Origin: Pseudonocardia sp. EC080619-01
Lineage (GTDB): Bacteria > Actinomycetota > Actinomycetes > Mycobacteriales > Pseudonocardiaceae
Assembly (NCBI RefSeq): GCF_001420995.1
Contig: NZ_CP012184.1
Coordinates: 1,410,501 to 1,474,500 of the forward strand
DNA length: 64,000 nucleotides
Direction: 5' to 3'
Positions 14,929-23,664 of the stretch are shown in pieces (the first letter of the stretch is position 1; every line of letters starts with the position of its first letter). The notes beneath the pieces are model-generated. The model was not told where the DNA came from. It ran no database searches and saw only the letters and a program-made list of their open reading frames with translations. Position numbers and translations under genes: made by a program.

Positions 14929-16179
14929 GTGACCACCCCCGCGAGGACCGTCGTCGCCGGCGGTGGGCCGGGCGGGATGCTGCTGGCCTACCTGCTGGCC
15001 CGGGCCGGGCTGCCGGTGACGCTGCTCGAGCGTCACCAGGACTTCGACCGCGACTTCCGCGGCGACTCCCTGCACCCGTGGACCCTCGAGCTCCTCGACC
15101 GGCTCGGTCTCGCCGGGCGGCTGCTGGAGCTCCCGCACGTCAAGGCCCGGCAGTTCCGGTTCCGGACGCCGAAGGGGCTGGTCACCACCTCCGACTACGG
15201 TCTGCTCGACACCCCCTACGATTACGTCGCGCTGATGCCGCAGGCCCGGTTCCTCGACTTCCTCGCCGGGGAGGCCGCCGCGCTGCCGTCGTTCGCGCTG
15301 CGCACCGGTGCCGCGGTGAACGGCCTGCTCGGGACCGGGACGGCCGGTGACCCGGTGCGTGGCGTGACGCTGCGCTCCGGCGAGCAGGTCGAGGCCGATC
15401 TCGTCGTCGCCGCCGACGGCCGGTTCTCCCGGATCCGCACCCTCGCCGGGGCGACGGCCGTCTCCCAGGGCGCCACCACCGACCTGCTGTGGTTCGCGCT
15501 CCCCCAGCGCGACGACGACCCACCGGACGCGGACGTCGACCTCTTCTTCGGCGAGCGGCACTACGTCGGCCTGCTCGGCGGTCCCGGCCGCTGGCAGGTC
15601 GGGCTCTCCCTGCCGAAGGGCGGCTACCCGGCGATCCGCGAGGCGGGCGTCGGGTACGTCCGCCGGGAGGTCGCCGAGCGCGTGCCGTGGCTGGCCGACC
15701 GGGTCGGGCTGCTCACCGACCTGAACGACGCGACGCTGCTGTCGGTGGACATCTCCCGGGTGCCGGTCTGGCACCGCCCCGGCCTGCTCCTGCTCGGCGA
15801 CGCCGCGCACGTCATCTCCCCGGTCGGGGGCAACGGGATCCTGATGGCCGCACAGGACGCACTGGCCGCGGCGAACCACCTGGTCCCGGCGCTGCGGGCC
15901 GGCACACCGGGCGACGACGTGCTCGCCGCGGTGCAGGCCGAGCGGGAACCGGCGATCGTCACCGTCCAGGACCAGCAGGTGCGGGTGGAGCGGACCGTCG
16001 CCCGGGCCCGCGAGCGCGGTCGCGCCGTCACACCGCCCGGGTTCCTGCGGCTGCTGACCCGGCTGCCCGCGGTCCGGCGCCGCTCGGCCCGGCGGAACGC
16101 GTACGGCCCGGTGCCGGTGCACCCCACGCCCGAGCTGGAACGGGCGCTCGGCCTGCGCCCGGCGCCCGGCCCCGCCTGA
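14929..16179 (+). CDS. FAD-dependent aromatic hydroxylase-type oxidoreductase
   Basis: 416 residues with the group A flavin monooxygenase layout. The dinucleotide-binding fingerprint VVAGGGPGGMLLAYLLARAGLPVTLLER is N-terminal, the DG motif ADLVVAADGRFSRIR lies at about 155-170, and the second FAD motif GLLLLGDAAHVISPVGGNGILMAAQDA near residue 285 completes the flavin site. Such enzymes use NAD(P)H and O2 to hydroxylate aromatic substrates; some relatives reduce double bonds instead. There is no pathway context to name a substrate. GTG 14929 follows a -10-like TAGTAT. Confidence 0.8.
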   Translation: MTTPARTVVAGGGPGGMLLAYLLARAGLPVTLLERHQDFDRDFRGDSLHPWTLELLDRLGLAGRLLELPHVKARQFRFRTPKGLVTTSDYGLLDTPYDYVALMPQARFLDFLAGEAAALPSFALRTGAAVNGLLGTGTAGDPVRGVTLRSGEQVEADLVVAADGRFSRIRTLAGATAVSQGATTDLLWFALPQRDDDPPDADVDLFFGERHYVGLLGGPGRWQVGLSLPKGGYPAIREAGVGYVRREVAERVPWLADRVGLLTDLNDATLLSVDISRVPVWHRPGLLLLGDAAHVISPVGGNGILMAAQDALAAANHLVPALRAGTPGDDVLAAVQAEREPAIVTVQDQQVRVERTVARARERGRAVTPPGFLRLLTRLPAVRRRSARRNAYGPVPVHPTPELERALGLRPAPGPA

Positions 16180-16181
16180 CG

Positions 16182-16187
16182 TAGCGT
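16182..16187 (+). promoter_or_regulatory. -10 element of the asparaginase gene (leaderless)
   Basis: TAGCGT ends 6 nt before GTG 16194 in the 14-bp gap after the flavoprotein stop, so the asparaginase gene can be transcribed on its own. Confidence 0.45.
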
Positions 16188-16193
16188 CGACGG

Positions 16194-17177
16194 GTGACCT
16201 CCCCCGCCGCCACGACCGCCCCGCCCGTCCTCGCCGCCGCCGTCCCGCTGGCGTACGTCGAGCGCGAGGGCACCGTCGAGTCGGTGCACCTGGGCACGGT
16301 CGCCGAGCTCGACGCCGGCGGCGGCCTGACCGGCCGGGGCGACCCGGACGTCGCGTTCCTCCCGCGGTCCGCGCTGAAGCCCGTGCAGGCGGTCGCGCTG
16401 CTGCGCGCGGGCCTCGATCTCGACGGTGAGCTGCTCGCACTGGCCTGCGCGTCGCACTCCGGCGAGCCCGCGCACGTCGACGGCGTCCGCCGGATCCTCG
16501 CCGGCGCCGGGCTCACCGAGGACGACCTGGACAACACCCCGGACCTGCCGCTCGACCCGGACGCCGCCGCGGGCGTGCGCGCATCCGGTGGCGGCCCCGC
16601 GCCGGTGCTGCAGAACTGCTCCGGCAAGCACGCCGCGATGCTGGCCGCCTGCGTCGCCGCCGGGTGGCCGACGACCGGTTACCGCGCCCCGGGGCACCCG
16701 CTGCAGCGGCTCGTCCGCGACACGGTCGCCGATCTGACCGGGGTCGAGCCCGCCGTCACCACCGTGGACGGGTGCGGCGCCCCGCTCCTCGGATCCACCC
16801 CGGCCGGGCTGGCCCGGGCGTTCGCCCGGATCGCGACCGCCGCGCCGGGGACCCCGGAGGGCCGGGTGGCCGCGGCGATGCGCGAGCACCCGTGGTGGGT
16901 CGGCGGCACCGGACGCGCCGTGACCCGGCTGGCGCAGGCCGTCCCGGGCCTCGTCGCGAAGGACGGCGCCGAGGGCGTCCTCGCGGCCGCGCTGCCGGAC
17001 GGGCGCGCGTTCGCCGTCACCGTGCTGGACGGGGCGGCCCGCCCGCTGCCGGTCGTCGCGGCCGGTCTCCTCGCCGGCTGGGGCGTGCACTCCCCCGCGC
17101 TGGACACCGCCGGGCGGGTCGAGGTGCTCGGCCACGGCGAGCCGGTCGGGGCCGTCCGGCTCGTACCACAGCCCTGA
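16194..17177 (+). CDS. L-asparaginase II family protein
   Basis: 327 residues of the asparaginase II family (PF06089), distinct from the classical periplasmic enzyme. Recognisable blocks are the N-terminal YVEREGTVESVHLGTVA, RSALKPVQAVALLRAG, CASHSGEPAHVDGVR, LQNCSGKHAAMLAACV and TTVDGCGAPLLGSTPAGLARAF. These hold the Ser, Lys and His residues conserved in the beta-lactamase-like catalytic fold. It would hydrolyse L-asparagine to aspartate and ammonia, probably in the cytoplasm since no signal peptide is visible. The length matches family members. It converges on the WYL regulator gene with a 15-bp gap. Confidence 0.88.
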   Translation: MTSPAATTAPPVLAAAVPLAYVEREGTVESVHLGTVAELDAGGGLTGRGDPDVAFLPRSALKPVQAVALLRAGLDLDGELLALACASHSGEPAHVDGVRRILAGAGLTEDDLDNTPDLPLDPDAAAGVRASGGGPAPVLQNCSGKHAAMLAACVAAGWPTTGYRAPGHPLQRLVRDTVADLTGVEPAVTTVDGCGAPLLGSTPAGLARAFARIATAAPGTPEGRVAAAMREHPWWVGGTGRAVTRLAQAVPGLVAKDGAEGVLAAALPDGRAFAVTVLDGAARPLPVVAAGLLAGWGVHSPALDTAGRVEVLGHGEPVGAVRLVPQP

Positions 17178-17192
17178 CCACCGCTCCGCGGA

Positions 17193-18206
17193 TCAGCCCG
17201 GCGGTCCCGTACCGGCGCCCCCGGACCCCTCGTCCGGGGGCGCCGCCGCCCGGGACGCCGCGGCGGCCCGCCGGTACCGGGCGGCGACCGCGTCCAGGTG
17301 CTCGACGAGCTCCGGCGGCTCCAACACGTGGAAGTCGACGCCGAAGAACCCGATCCAGACGGCGAGCGTGTCCAGACCGGACGCACCGGCGACGAGCTCG
17401 CAGCGGCCGTCGCCGAGGTCGGTGACGGTGCCCGACGCCGGTGTCACCCACTCCGCTACCTGCTCCGCGGGCGCCTCGAACACCACCCGCGCCCGGTACG
17501 GGTAGGCGCCGGTGGAGATCCCCCGCTGGGCGAACGCCGCGACGCCGCCCTCCGGTGGGTCGCGGGGCGCGAACCGCGGCCCGGCGGGGAGCCGGAGCCG
17601 CATCCGGTCGACCCGGAAGGTGCGCCAGTCGTCGCGGCCGGTGTCCCACGCGACCAGGTACCAGCGCCGGCCGGTGTGCACGAGCCCCTCCGGCTCGACG
17701 ATCCGGCGGGTCTCGCTGCCGTCGCCCCCGGTGTAGTCGAAGCGGACCCGCTCCCGGTCCCGGCAGGCCGCGGCCAGCGCGGAGAGGTCGTCGGCGTCGA
17801 CCGTGGGGCCGCGCCCGACCAGGGTCGCGGTGGCCGCGCCCAGCGCCGCGACCCGGCGGCGCAGCCGGTTCGGCAGGACCTGCTCCAGCTTGGCCAGCGC
17901 CCGGACCGACGTCTCCTCGATCCCGGAGACGGTGCCGCCGGCCGCGGTCCGCAACCCGACGGCGACGGCCACCGCCTCGTCGTCGTCGAGGAGCAGCGGG
18001 GGCAGCGCGGCACCGGCGCCGAGCCGGTAGCCGCCGGTCGTGCCCGGCGTCGAGTGCACCGGGTAGCCGAGGGTGCGGAGCTTGTCGACGTCACGCCGCA
18101 CGGTGCGGACGTCGACGTCGAGGCGCTCGGCCAGCGCCGGACCGGTCCAGTCCCGCGGTACCTGCAGCAGCCCGAGCAGGCGCAGCAGCCGTGCCGACGT
18201 CTCCAT
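17193..18206 (-). CDS. WYL-domain transcriptional regulator (DeoR/YafY type)
   Basis: 337 residues. The N-terminal winged helix-turn-helix is METSARLLRLLGLLQVPRDWTGPALAERLDVDVRTVRRDVDKLRTLGYPV. The WYL domain follows: RERVRFDYTG, IVEPEGLVHTGRRWYLVAWD (a WYL-motif variant) and RTFRVDRMRLRL. A C-terminal WCX-like extension ends in an Ala/Gly/Pro-rich tail. WYL proteins sense nucleic-acid or small-molecule ligands; this subgroup is common in actinobacteria and usually regulates a neighbour. ATG 18206 begins directly at the HTH. The divergent carboxylesterase gene starts 79 bp away and is the likely target. Confidence 0.85.
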   Translation of the reverse strand: METSARLLRLLGLLQVPRDWTGPALAERLDVDVRTVRRDVDKLRTLGYPVHSTPGTTGGYRLGAGAALPPLLLDDDEAVAVAVGLRTAAGGTVSGIEETSVRALAKLEQVLPNRLRRRVAALGAATATLVGRGPTVDADDLSALAAACRDRERVRFDYTGGDGSETRRIVEPEGLVHTGRRWYLVAWDTGRDDWRTFRVDRMRLRLPAGPRFAPRDPPEGGVAAFAQRGISTGAYPYRARVVFEAPAEQVAEWVTPASGTVTDLGDGRCELVAGASGLDTLAVWIGFFGVDFHVLEPPELVEHLDAVAARYRRAAAASRAAAPPDEGSGGAGTGPPG

Positions 18207-18272
18207 CACGCCGCCCAGTCTGCACCGCACCGAGGACAGGTCCCGTCCTCGACGGCGGGGCCGCCGCCGGAG

Positions 18273-18278
18273 TAGACC
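18273..18278 (+). promoter_or_regulatory. -10 element of the carboxylesterase gene (leaderless)
   Basis: TAGACC ends 7 nt before GTG 18286, in the 79-bp region shared with the divergent WYL regulator. Confidence 0.4.
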
Positions 18279-18285
18279 GGAGATC

Positions 18286-19758
18286 GTGACCTCTCCCGAC
18301 TCCGCGCCCGTCGTGCGGACGACCTCCGGCCGGGTGCGCGGCACCCGCACCGGCGGCGTCGTCCGGTTCCGGTCCGTCCCCTACGCCGCGCCGCCCACCG
18401 GCCCGCTGCGCTACGCGGCCCCGGCGCCCGTCCCCGGGTGGGACGGCGTCCGCGACGCCGGCGGCGGGCCCGGCCCGAACGCCCCGCAGCCGGTCCGCGC
18501 GATCGCCGGCGGGCTCGACATGAGCCCGGTGATCGGGACCGGCTGGCGGCCCGGCGCGGACTTCCTCACCGCCGACGTGTGGACGCCCGACCCGGCCGCC
18601 GGTGGTCTGCCGGTGCTGGTGTTCGTGCACGGCGGCGCGTTCGTCGCCGGGGAGGCGTCGGCCCCCGCCTACGACGGCACGGCCCTCGCGGCGGACGGCG
18701 TCGTGCTGGTGTCGGTGAACTACCGGCTGGGGGCCGAGGGCTTCCTGCCGCTCGACGGGGGCGCCACCAACGTCGGGTTGCGCGACCAGCTCGCCGCACT
18801 CGCCTGGGTCCGGGACAACGCCGCCGCGTTCGGCGGCGACCCCGGCCGGGTCACCGTGTTCGGCGAGTCCGCCGGGGCGATGAGCATCGGTCTGCTGCTC
18901 GCCTCGCCGCTGTCGGCGGGACTGTTCCGGCGGGCCGTCGTCCAGTCCGGCGGTGCCGAGATGGCCCGGTCGGGGCCGGAGCGGGCGGCGCCGTTCGCGG
19001 CCGCGCTGGCCGCCGGGCTGGGCGCGCCGGCGTCGGCGGAGGCCTTCCGCGGGTTCCCCGTCGAGGACGTCGCTGCCGCGCAGGGCCGCGTCGACGTCCC
19101 GGGGGGCCGCGGTGACCTGCGGGAGGCCGACGGCCGCGACCCCGGCTTCGGGATCACCGGCTTCCTGCCCGTCCTCGGCGACGACGTGCTGCCCGAGGAC
19201 CCGCTGACGGCGCTGCGCGCCGGCGCCGGGGCGGACGTCGATCTCGTCGCCGGGTCGAACGCCGACGAGATGAACCTCTATCTCGTCCCCACCGGCGCCC
19301 TCGACGCGCTGACCGAGGACCAGGCCCGGACGGTGGTGGCGGCCGTCGCGCCGGGCGCCACGCTGTCCGGCGACGGCAGCCCCGGCGAGCGCTACAGCCG
19401 TCTGATGACCGAGCTGGTGTTCGCCGGCCCCACCCGGCGGCTGCTCGACGCCCACACCGGACGGCGGTTCGGCTACCTGTTCGGGTACCGCTCGACCGCC
19501 TGCGGCGGCCGGCTCGGGGCGGCGCACGCCACCGAGCTGCCGTTCGTGTTCGGGACGCTCGACCGGGCGTCCGGCCCGTCCGGCCTGGCCGGCGACGCCC
19601 CGCCCGCCGCGCTGTCGGACCGCATGCGCGCCTCGTGGGTCCGGTTCGCCGCCGACGGCGACCCCGGCTGGCCTGCCTGGGACCCCGCGGCACCGGTGCG
19701 CCGCCGGTTCGACGTCGAGGACACCGACGAGGAGGCCACCGACGACCCGGCCCGCTGA
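18286..19758 (+). CDS. carboxylesterase type B family protein
   Basis: 490 residues of the type B carboxylesterase (alpha/beta-hydrolase) family. FRSVPYAAPPTGPLRYA is the conserved N-terminal block, PVLVFVHGGAFVAGEAS provides the oxyanion HGG, and FGGDPGRVTVFGESAGAMS carries the nucleophile Ser in GESAG (about residue 200). GSNADEMNLYL surrounds the acidic residue and GAAHATELPFVFG holds the catalytic His. It hydrolyses carboxylic esters; some family members hydrolyse carbamates. No signal peptide is evident, so it is probably cytoplasmic. Regulation by the divergent WYL protein is inferred. Confidence 0.88.
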   Translation: MTSPDSAPVVRTTSGRVRGTRTGGVVRFRSVPYAAPPTGPLRYAAPAPVPGWDGVRDAGGGPGPNAPQPVRAIAGGLDMSPVIGTGWRPGADFLTADVWTPDPAAGGLPVLVFVHGGAFVAGEASAPAYDGTALAADGVVLVSVNYRLGAEGFLPLDGGATNVGLRDQLAALAWVRDNAAAFGGDPGRVTVFGESAGAMSIGLLLASPLSAGLFRRAVVQSGGAEMARSGPERAAPFAAALAAGLGAPASAEAFRGFPVEDVAAAQGRVDVPGGRGDLREADGRDPGFGITGFLPVLGDDVLPEDPLTALRAGAGADVDLVAGSNADEMNLYLVPTGALDALTEDQARTVVAAVAPGATLSGDGSPGERYSRLMTELVFAGPTRRLLDAHTGRRFGYLFGYRSTACGGRLGAAHATELPFVFGTLDRASGPSGLAGDAPPAALSDRMRASWVRFAADGDPGWPAWDPAAPVRRRFDVEDTDEEATDDPAR

Positions 19759-19779
19759 GCCCGCCCGGCGGCGGCCGTC

Positions 19780-19785
19780 TACGGT
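19780..19785 (+). promoter_or_regulatory. -10 element of the ABM-domain gene (leaderless)
   Basis: TACGGT ends 7 nt before GTG 19793, in the 34-bp gap after the carboxylesterase stop. Confidence 0.4.
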
Positions 19786-19792
19786 CGCCGCC

Positions 19793-20110
19793 GTGGAGAC
19801 GAACGAGCGGGTCGGCAGGTACGTGCGGATGGTGGCCGTGGAGGGCCAGGGCCCCGAGCTGGCCAAGGCCCTGCTCCGGGTGGCGGACGGGATGGCGCAG
19901 CAGCCCGGCTGCCTGGCGTACGTCGTGAACGCGACGCCGGACGAGGCGGACGCCGTCTGGGTGACGGAGATGTGGTCCGACGCGGCCTCGTCCGAGGCCG
20001 CGCTGGGCCGGGACCTCGGCGAGGCCGGGCTCGGCGACGTGCTCGAGCTGCTCGCCGCGCCGCCGGACTACATCGAGGTCACCCCGCTGGGCGGCCCCGG
20101 CCTCGCCTGA
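19793..20110 (+). CDS. antibiotic biosynthesis monooxygenase (ABM) domain protein
   Basis: 105 residues forming a single ferredoxin-like ABM domain: VGRYVRMVAVEGQGPELAKALLRVADGMAQQPGCLAYVVNATPDEADAVWVTEMWSD. The pattern E-x-W-x-S/D following a Cys-Leu-x-Y strand is typical. Members are dimeric heme-degrading or quinol monooxygenases, or small stand-alone proteins of unknown role. Nothing here points to antibiotic synthesis. It lies 34 bp after the carboxylesterase gene with its own -10-like hexamer and converges on the TerC gene. Confidence 0.75.
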   Translation: METNERVGRYVRMVAVEGQGPELAKALLRVADGMAQQPGCLAYVVNATPDEADAVWVTEMWSDAASSEAALGRDLGEAGLGDVLELLAAPPDYIEVTPLGGPGLA

Positions 20111-20119
20111 GGGCCCGGG

Positions 20120-21124
20120 TCAGTTCTGCTGCTCGGACCGCTCCTTGCGGGCCTTCAGCGAGCCGGGCTTGGCCTTCGCCGTCGGGTCGCCCTTGGTCTT
20201 GATCAGGCTGGCCACGGTGACGATCGCCAGGATGCCGAGGATGACGACCAGGCTGAGCACGGTCGGGATCTCCGGCACCGCCGGGTTGATGTCGACGTGG
20301 AGCCAGTGCAGGACCAGCTTCACACCGATGAAGCCCAGGATGATCGCCAGCCCGGTCGACAGGTAGACCAGCCGGTCCAGCAGGCCCTTCACCAGGAAGA
20401 ACAGCGCCCGCAGACCCAGGAGGGCGAACGCGTTCGCCGCGAAGACGATGTACGCCTCCTGGGTCACGCCGAACACCGCGGGGATCGAGTCCAGCGCGAA
20501 CAGCAGGTCGATGCCGCCGATCGCGACGAGCACCAGGAACAGCGGGGTGGCGACGCGCTTGCCGTTGTCCCGGGTGAAGAGCTTGCCGCCGTCGTACTCG
20601 GTGCTGACCGGGAAGAGCCGCTTGGCGCCCTTCACGACCATGTTGTCCTCGATGTCCGGCTCCTCGTCCTTGTGCCGGTACAGCTGGACTGCGGTCCAGA
20701 GCAGCAGCACGCCGAAGACCAGGAACATGAACGAGAACAGGTTCAGCAGCGCCGCACCGACCACGATGAAGATGGCGCGCATGATCAGGGCCAGGACGAT
20801 GCCGAAGGTCAGCGCCTTCTGCTGGTGCTCCTCCGGGACCGCGAACGTCGTCATGATGACGACGAAGACGAAGAGGTTGTCGACCGAGAGGCTCTTCTCG
20901 ACGATGTAGCCGGTGAAGTACTGGGTGCCGAAGTCCCAGCCGTGCACCATCGCGAAGATCACGCCGAACGCGATCGCGATCCCGATGTAGAAGACCGACC
21001 AGGCGGTCGCCTCCTTGAAGCCGACCTTGTGCGGCCGCAACCAGCCCTGTACGAGGTCGACCGCGAGCAGGGCGATGATCGCACCGATCGTGATGGCCCA
21101 TTCCAGGCCGCTGATCTCGAGCAC
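20120..21124 (-). CDS. TerC/Alx family integral membrane protein
   Basis: 334 residues with the TerC fold of repeated membrane helices. The signature acidic motif occurs twice: EKSLSVDNLFVFVVIM (about residue 75) and LFALDSIPAVFGVTQEAYIVFAANAFALLGLRALFFL (about 205), where the Asp residues lie in the ion path. The family includes Alx and other Mn2+ exporters and proteins named for tellurite resistance. The start is decided by a GGAGGAG Shine-Dalgarno on the minus strand (complement of 21130-21136), 5 nt before GTG 21124; the ATG eight codons upstream has no such site. The basic C-terminal tail is cytoplasmic. Confidence 0.88.
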   Translation of the reverse strand: MLEISGLEWAITIGAIIALLAVDLVQGWLRPHKVGFKEATAWSVFYIGIAIAFGVIFAMVHGWDFGTQYFTGYIVEKSLSVDNLFVFVVIMTTFAVPEEHQQKALTFGIVLALIMRAIFIVVGAALLNLFSFMFLVFGVLLLWTAVQLYRHKDEEPDIEDNMVVKGAKRLFPVSTEYDGGKLFTRDNGKRVATPLFLVLVAIGGIDLLFALDSIPAVFGVTQEAYIVFAANAFALLGLRALFFLVKGLLDRLVYLSTGLAIILGFIGVKLVLHWLHVDINPAVPEIPTVLSLVVILGILAIVTVASLIKTKGDPTAKAKPGSLKARKERSEQQN

Positions 21125-21129
21125 CGGGT

Positions 21130-21136
21130 CTCCTCC
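21130..21136 (-). promoter_or_regulatory. Shine-Dalgarno deciding the TerC start
   Basis: GGAGGAG on the minus strand, 5 nt before GTG 21124 and inside the frame of the upstream ATG at 21148, so initiation at GTG is favoured. Confidence 0.6.
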
Positions 21137-21266
21137 GTACGGGATCATCGTTCCGGCCGGGACGAGCCGGTTGCGCTACGCACCATATCGGTCACGGCGG
21201 ACGTTCCGCCGCACGTGACGCACCGGCCCGTCGCCGGCCGGGACGATCGGTCCCGCCGGACCCGGT

Positions 21267-22154
21267 CTACCGGGCGAACACGCCGTCGGACGGGAACGCC
21301 CCGTTCGCGAGCGCGGTCCGCACGAACGCGCCGCCGATCTCGCCGAGCCGGCCGGCGCCGTCGGCGCCCAGCGCCGCCCAGGGCTCCGAGCCGAGCCGGT
21401 GGGTGTCGTCCTCGAGGCGCTTGCGCAGCAGCGACCCCTCCTCGGTGAGCACCGGTGTCACGACCTCGTCCGACGGGTCCGCCTGCTCGAGCAGGCCGCG
21501 GCCGGCGAGCCGCGCGACGCCGTCGTTCCACTCGCCGGCCGACCAGCCGCGGCTGGCCCGGGCGAAGCCGACGGTGAACCCGGTGCCGGTGGCGGTCGCG
21601 GTGAGCAGGGCCTCCAGCCCGGAGAGCCCGGCCTCGACGAGCAGCGCGATGTGCCCGTCGCCGCGGTGCTCGCGCAGGATCGACAGCGCGTGCCAGAACA
21701 CGAGGTGCGGCGCGGTGGGCCACTCGACGTCGAGATGCCCGGCGGCGAGCGGGCGGCCGTCCGCGGGGACCGCCTCGGCGGCGGTGCGGGCGAGCGCCGC
21801 GGCCTCGGCCATCTCCGGGGAGCCGACGCCGTCGTCGCCCAGCAGCCTGCGCAGCGACGCGTCCGCCACCTCGAACCGGGCCGCGACCAGGTCCGACGGG
21901 GAGACCAGCTCCCAGGCCCGCGGGATCGACGCCGCGACCAGGCGGGGCGAGAAGTTGTAGAAGGTCGCCGTCACGACCGAGGGGCCGACCGCCCCCATCG
22001 GGGCGGCGCGCGGCGCGAAGTAGCTCATCCGCCCCTCCTCGAGCCCGGCGCTCCGGTAGCGGGGCTCGGCCTCGGGGGCGAAGTAGATCTGGGCGTGCAG
22101 GGGCTCGAGGCCGCGGGCCAGGCGGCCCGCGGCGACGACGCTGTCGGTGCTCAT
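21267..22154 (-). CDS. SCO6745-like protein (SalK-type family)
   Basis: 295 residues matching the actinobacterial SCO6745/SalK-like family: an N-terminal LARGLEPLHAQIYFAPEAEPRYRSAGLEEG, a YFAPRAAPMGAVGPSVVTATFYNFSPRLVAASIPRAWE block, and a helical C-terminal part with a divergent winged-helix appearance (GWSAGEWNDGVARLAGRGLLE, then LTEEGSLLRKRLEDDTHRL). The last segment resembles MarR-type ends, and these proteins are sometimes described as HTH-like, but DNA binding is not shown. Function unknown. Monocistronic by appearance, between terC and a dicarboxylate-carrier gene on the same strand. Confidence 0.7.
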   Translation of the reverse strand: MSTDSVVAAGRLARGLEPLHAQIYFAPEAEPRYRSAGLEEGRMSYFAPRAAPMGAVGPSVVTATFYNFSPRLVAASIPRAWELVSPSDLVAARFEVADASLRRLLGDDGVGSPEMAEAAALARTAAEAVPADGRPLAAGHLDVEWPTAPHLVFWHALSILREHRGDGHIALLVEAGLSGLEALLTATATGTGFTVGFARASRGWSAGEWNDGVARLAGRGLLEQADPSDEVVTPVLTEEGSLLRKRLEDDTHRLGSEPWAALGADGAGRLGEIGGAFVRTALANGAFPSDGVFAR

Positions 22155-22193
22155 GCTCCGGACGCTAACCCGGCTGAGCCGTCCGGGCGCACC

Positions 22194-23471
22194 TCAGAGC
22201 ACCCCGGGGAGCACGAGCAGGGCCCATGCCAGCAACGGTCCGACGACCACGACGACCCCGGCGTAGACCATCATCTGCCGGTAGAAGGCGTCCCGGTCGA
22301 CGCCGGCGGGGGCGTTGGCGAGCACCAGCGCACCGTTGGTGGAGAACGGGCTGACGTCGACGACGGTGGCGGCGACGGCGAGCGCGGCGACCATCCCGAT
22401 CGCCGAGACCTGCCCCTGCTGCAGGAACGGGACGGCCAGCGGGATCGCGACGCCGAGGATCGCCACCGACGACGCGAACGCCGACAGGACCCCGCCGAGG
22501 TAGCAGAGCAGCAGGGCCGCGAGCAGCGGCGCACCGATCGCCGTGATGCCGGACGAGACGAAGTCGACCGTCCCCGCGGCGATGAGGACGCCGACGTAGG
22601 TGATCACACCGCAGATCAGCAGGACGGTGGACCAGGAGACCTGCCCGACGACGTCGGGACGCTTCGGGTTCATCAGCCGCAGCACGATCGCGACGGCGAG
22701 GGCGACGACGCCGACGTCCCACCCGAACGCCGCCGCGCCGACGGCCATCAGCACGATCCCGGCGAGGGTCACACCGCGCTCCGGGCCGATCCGGAGGTCG
22801 GGGAGGTCACCGCTCTCCGTGACCTCCTGGTCGACCGACCGGCCGAGCAGCGAGCGGCCCCCGAGCAGCAGGTAGATCCCGACCGCGATGACGACGTTGA
22901 CGACCAGCGGGGTCAGGAACAGCACGACCGGATCGCCGGGCAGCCCGACGCGGGCCATCGTCGAGTTCACGAACGCGCCGTAGACGGTGATCGGCGAGAA
23001 CGCCCCGCCGAGCGCGCCGTGCACGACCATCATGCCCATGAGCAGCAGGTTCACCCCGTAGCGACGGGCGAACGGCAGGGCCAGCGGCGCCACGATCGCC
23101 ACCGCGAACAGCGCGCCGAGCGCGGACAGGCCGCAGGAGATCGCGAAGAACACGAACGGGGCGAGCGCGAGGCGTCCGCGGACCAGCCGCATCGCCCCGT
23201 GCACGATGAGATCGACGGTGCCGTTCGCCGTCGCCAGCGCGAACAGGTACGTCAGCCCGACGAGGAGCAGGAACAGGTCACCGGGGAACCCGCCGGCGAT
23301 CTCGTCGCCGTCCGGGACGCCGAGGATCACCTCGTCGAGACTCAGGCCCAGCATGCCGACGCCGACCCCGACGGCCGCGACCAGCGCCAGCGCGCCGAGG
23401 TTCACCGGCATCGTCGTGGCGATCACGAACATGACCACCAGCACGACGATCGAGACGATCTCGGGCCCCAT
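22194..23471 (-). CDS. MatC/SLC13-like dicarboxylate carrier
   Basis: 425 residues, almost entirely membrane helices. The N-terminal half (VVMFVIATTMPVNLGALALVAAVGVG, then FPGDLFLLLVGLTYLFALATANGTVDLIV) matches the MatC_N dicarboxylate carrier domain of malonate and related uptake systems, and the second half repeats the pattern (WSTVLLICGVITYVGVLIAAG, then VVDVSPFSTNGALVLANA, a C-terminal signature with S-P-F-S-T-N). It probably imports malonate or a similar dicarboxylate by secondary transport. It is divergent from an MHS-family symporter gene; the shared 193-bp region contains a direct repeat, so both may answer to the same regulator. Confidence 0.8.
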   Translation of the reverse strand: MGPEIVSIVVLVVMFVIATTMPVNLGALALVAAVGVGVGMLGLSLDEVILGVPDGDEIAGGFPGDLFLLLVGLTYLFALATANGTVDLIVHGAMRLVRGRLALAPFVFFAISCGLSALGALFAVAIVAPLALPFARRYGVNLLLMGMMVVHGALGGAFSPITVYGAFVNSTMARVGLPGDPVVLFLTPLVVNVVIAVGIYLLLGGRSLLGRSVDQEVTESGDLPDLRIGPERGVTLAGIVLMAVGAAAFGWDVGVVALAVAIVLRLMNPKRPDVVGQVSWSTVLLICGVITYVGVLIAAGTVDFVSSGITAIGAPLLAALLLCYLGGVLSAFASSVAILGVAIPLAVPFLQQGQVSAIGMVAALAVAATVVDVSPFSTNGALVLANAPAGVDRDAFYRQMMVYAGVVVVVGPLLAWALLVLPGVL

Positions 23472-23526
23472 CCGCGCGGCTCCTCGGGTCGACCGGCCCG
23501 GACGGCGGTGACCGGGCGACGGGCCG

Positions 23527-23557
23527 CATCGTGGCAAACGACCCACATCGTGGGCAA
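23527..23557. promoter_or_regulatory. direct repeat CATCGTGG-CAA between two transporter genes
   Basis: CATCGTGGCAA at 23527-23537 recurs as CATCGTGGGCAA at 23546-23557, starts 19 bp apart. It is in the divergent promoter region and is a candidate operator. The cognate regulator is not evident among the neighbours. Confidence 0.4.
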
Positions 23558-23602
23558 GCCTCGCTCGGTCACGACGGGCGACCCGCCGGACCCGTCCGGC
23601 CA

Positions 23603-23632
23603 TTGACAGTGCGCCGAACGGGGGCGGAGAGT
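23603..23632 (+). promoter_or_regulatory. promoter of the MHS transporter gene
   Basis: TTGACA (23603-23608) is a perfect -35. GAGAGT (23627-23632) at 18-nt spacing is the best -10 candidate. The gene starts 33 nt later behind a GGGGGAAG Shine-Dalgarno region. Confidence 0.5.
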
Positions 23633-23664
23633 ACTCCGGCCGGGCTACCGGGACAGGGGGAAGA

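Noticed and set aside
21125..21266. Mn2+ (yybP-ykoY) riboswitch upstream of terC
   Set aside because: The region contains the Shine-Dalgarno site but no recognisable riboswitch core.
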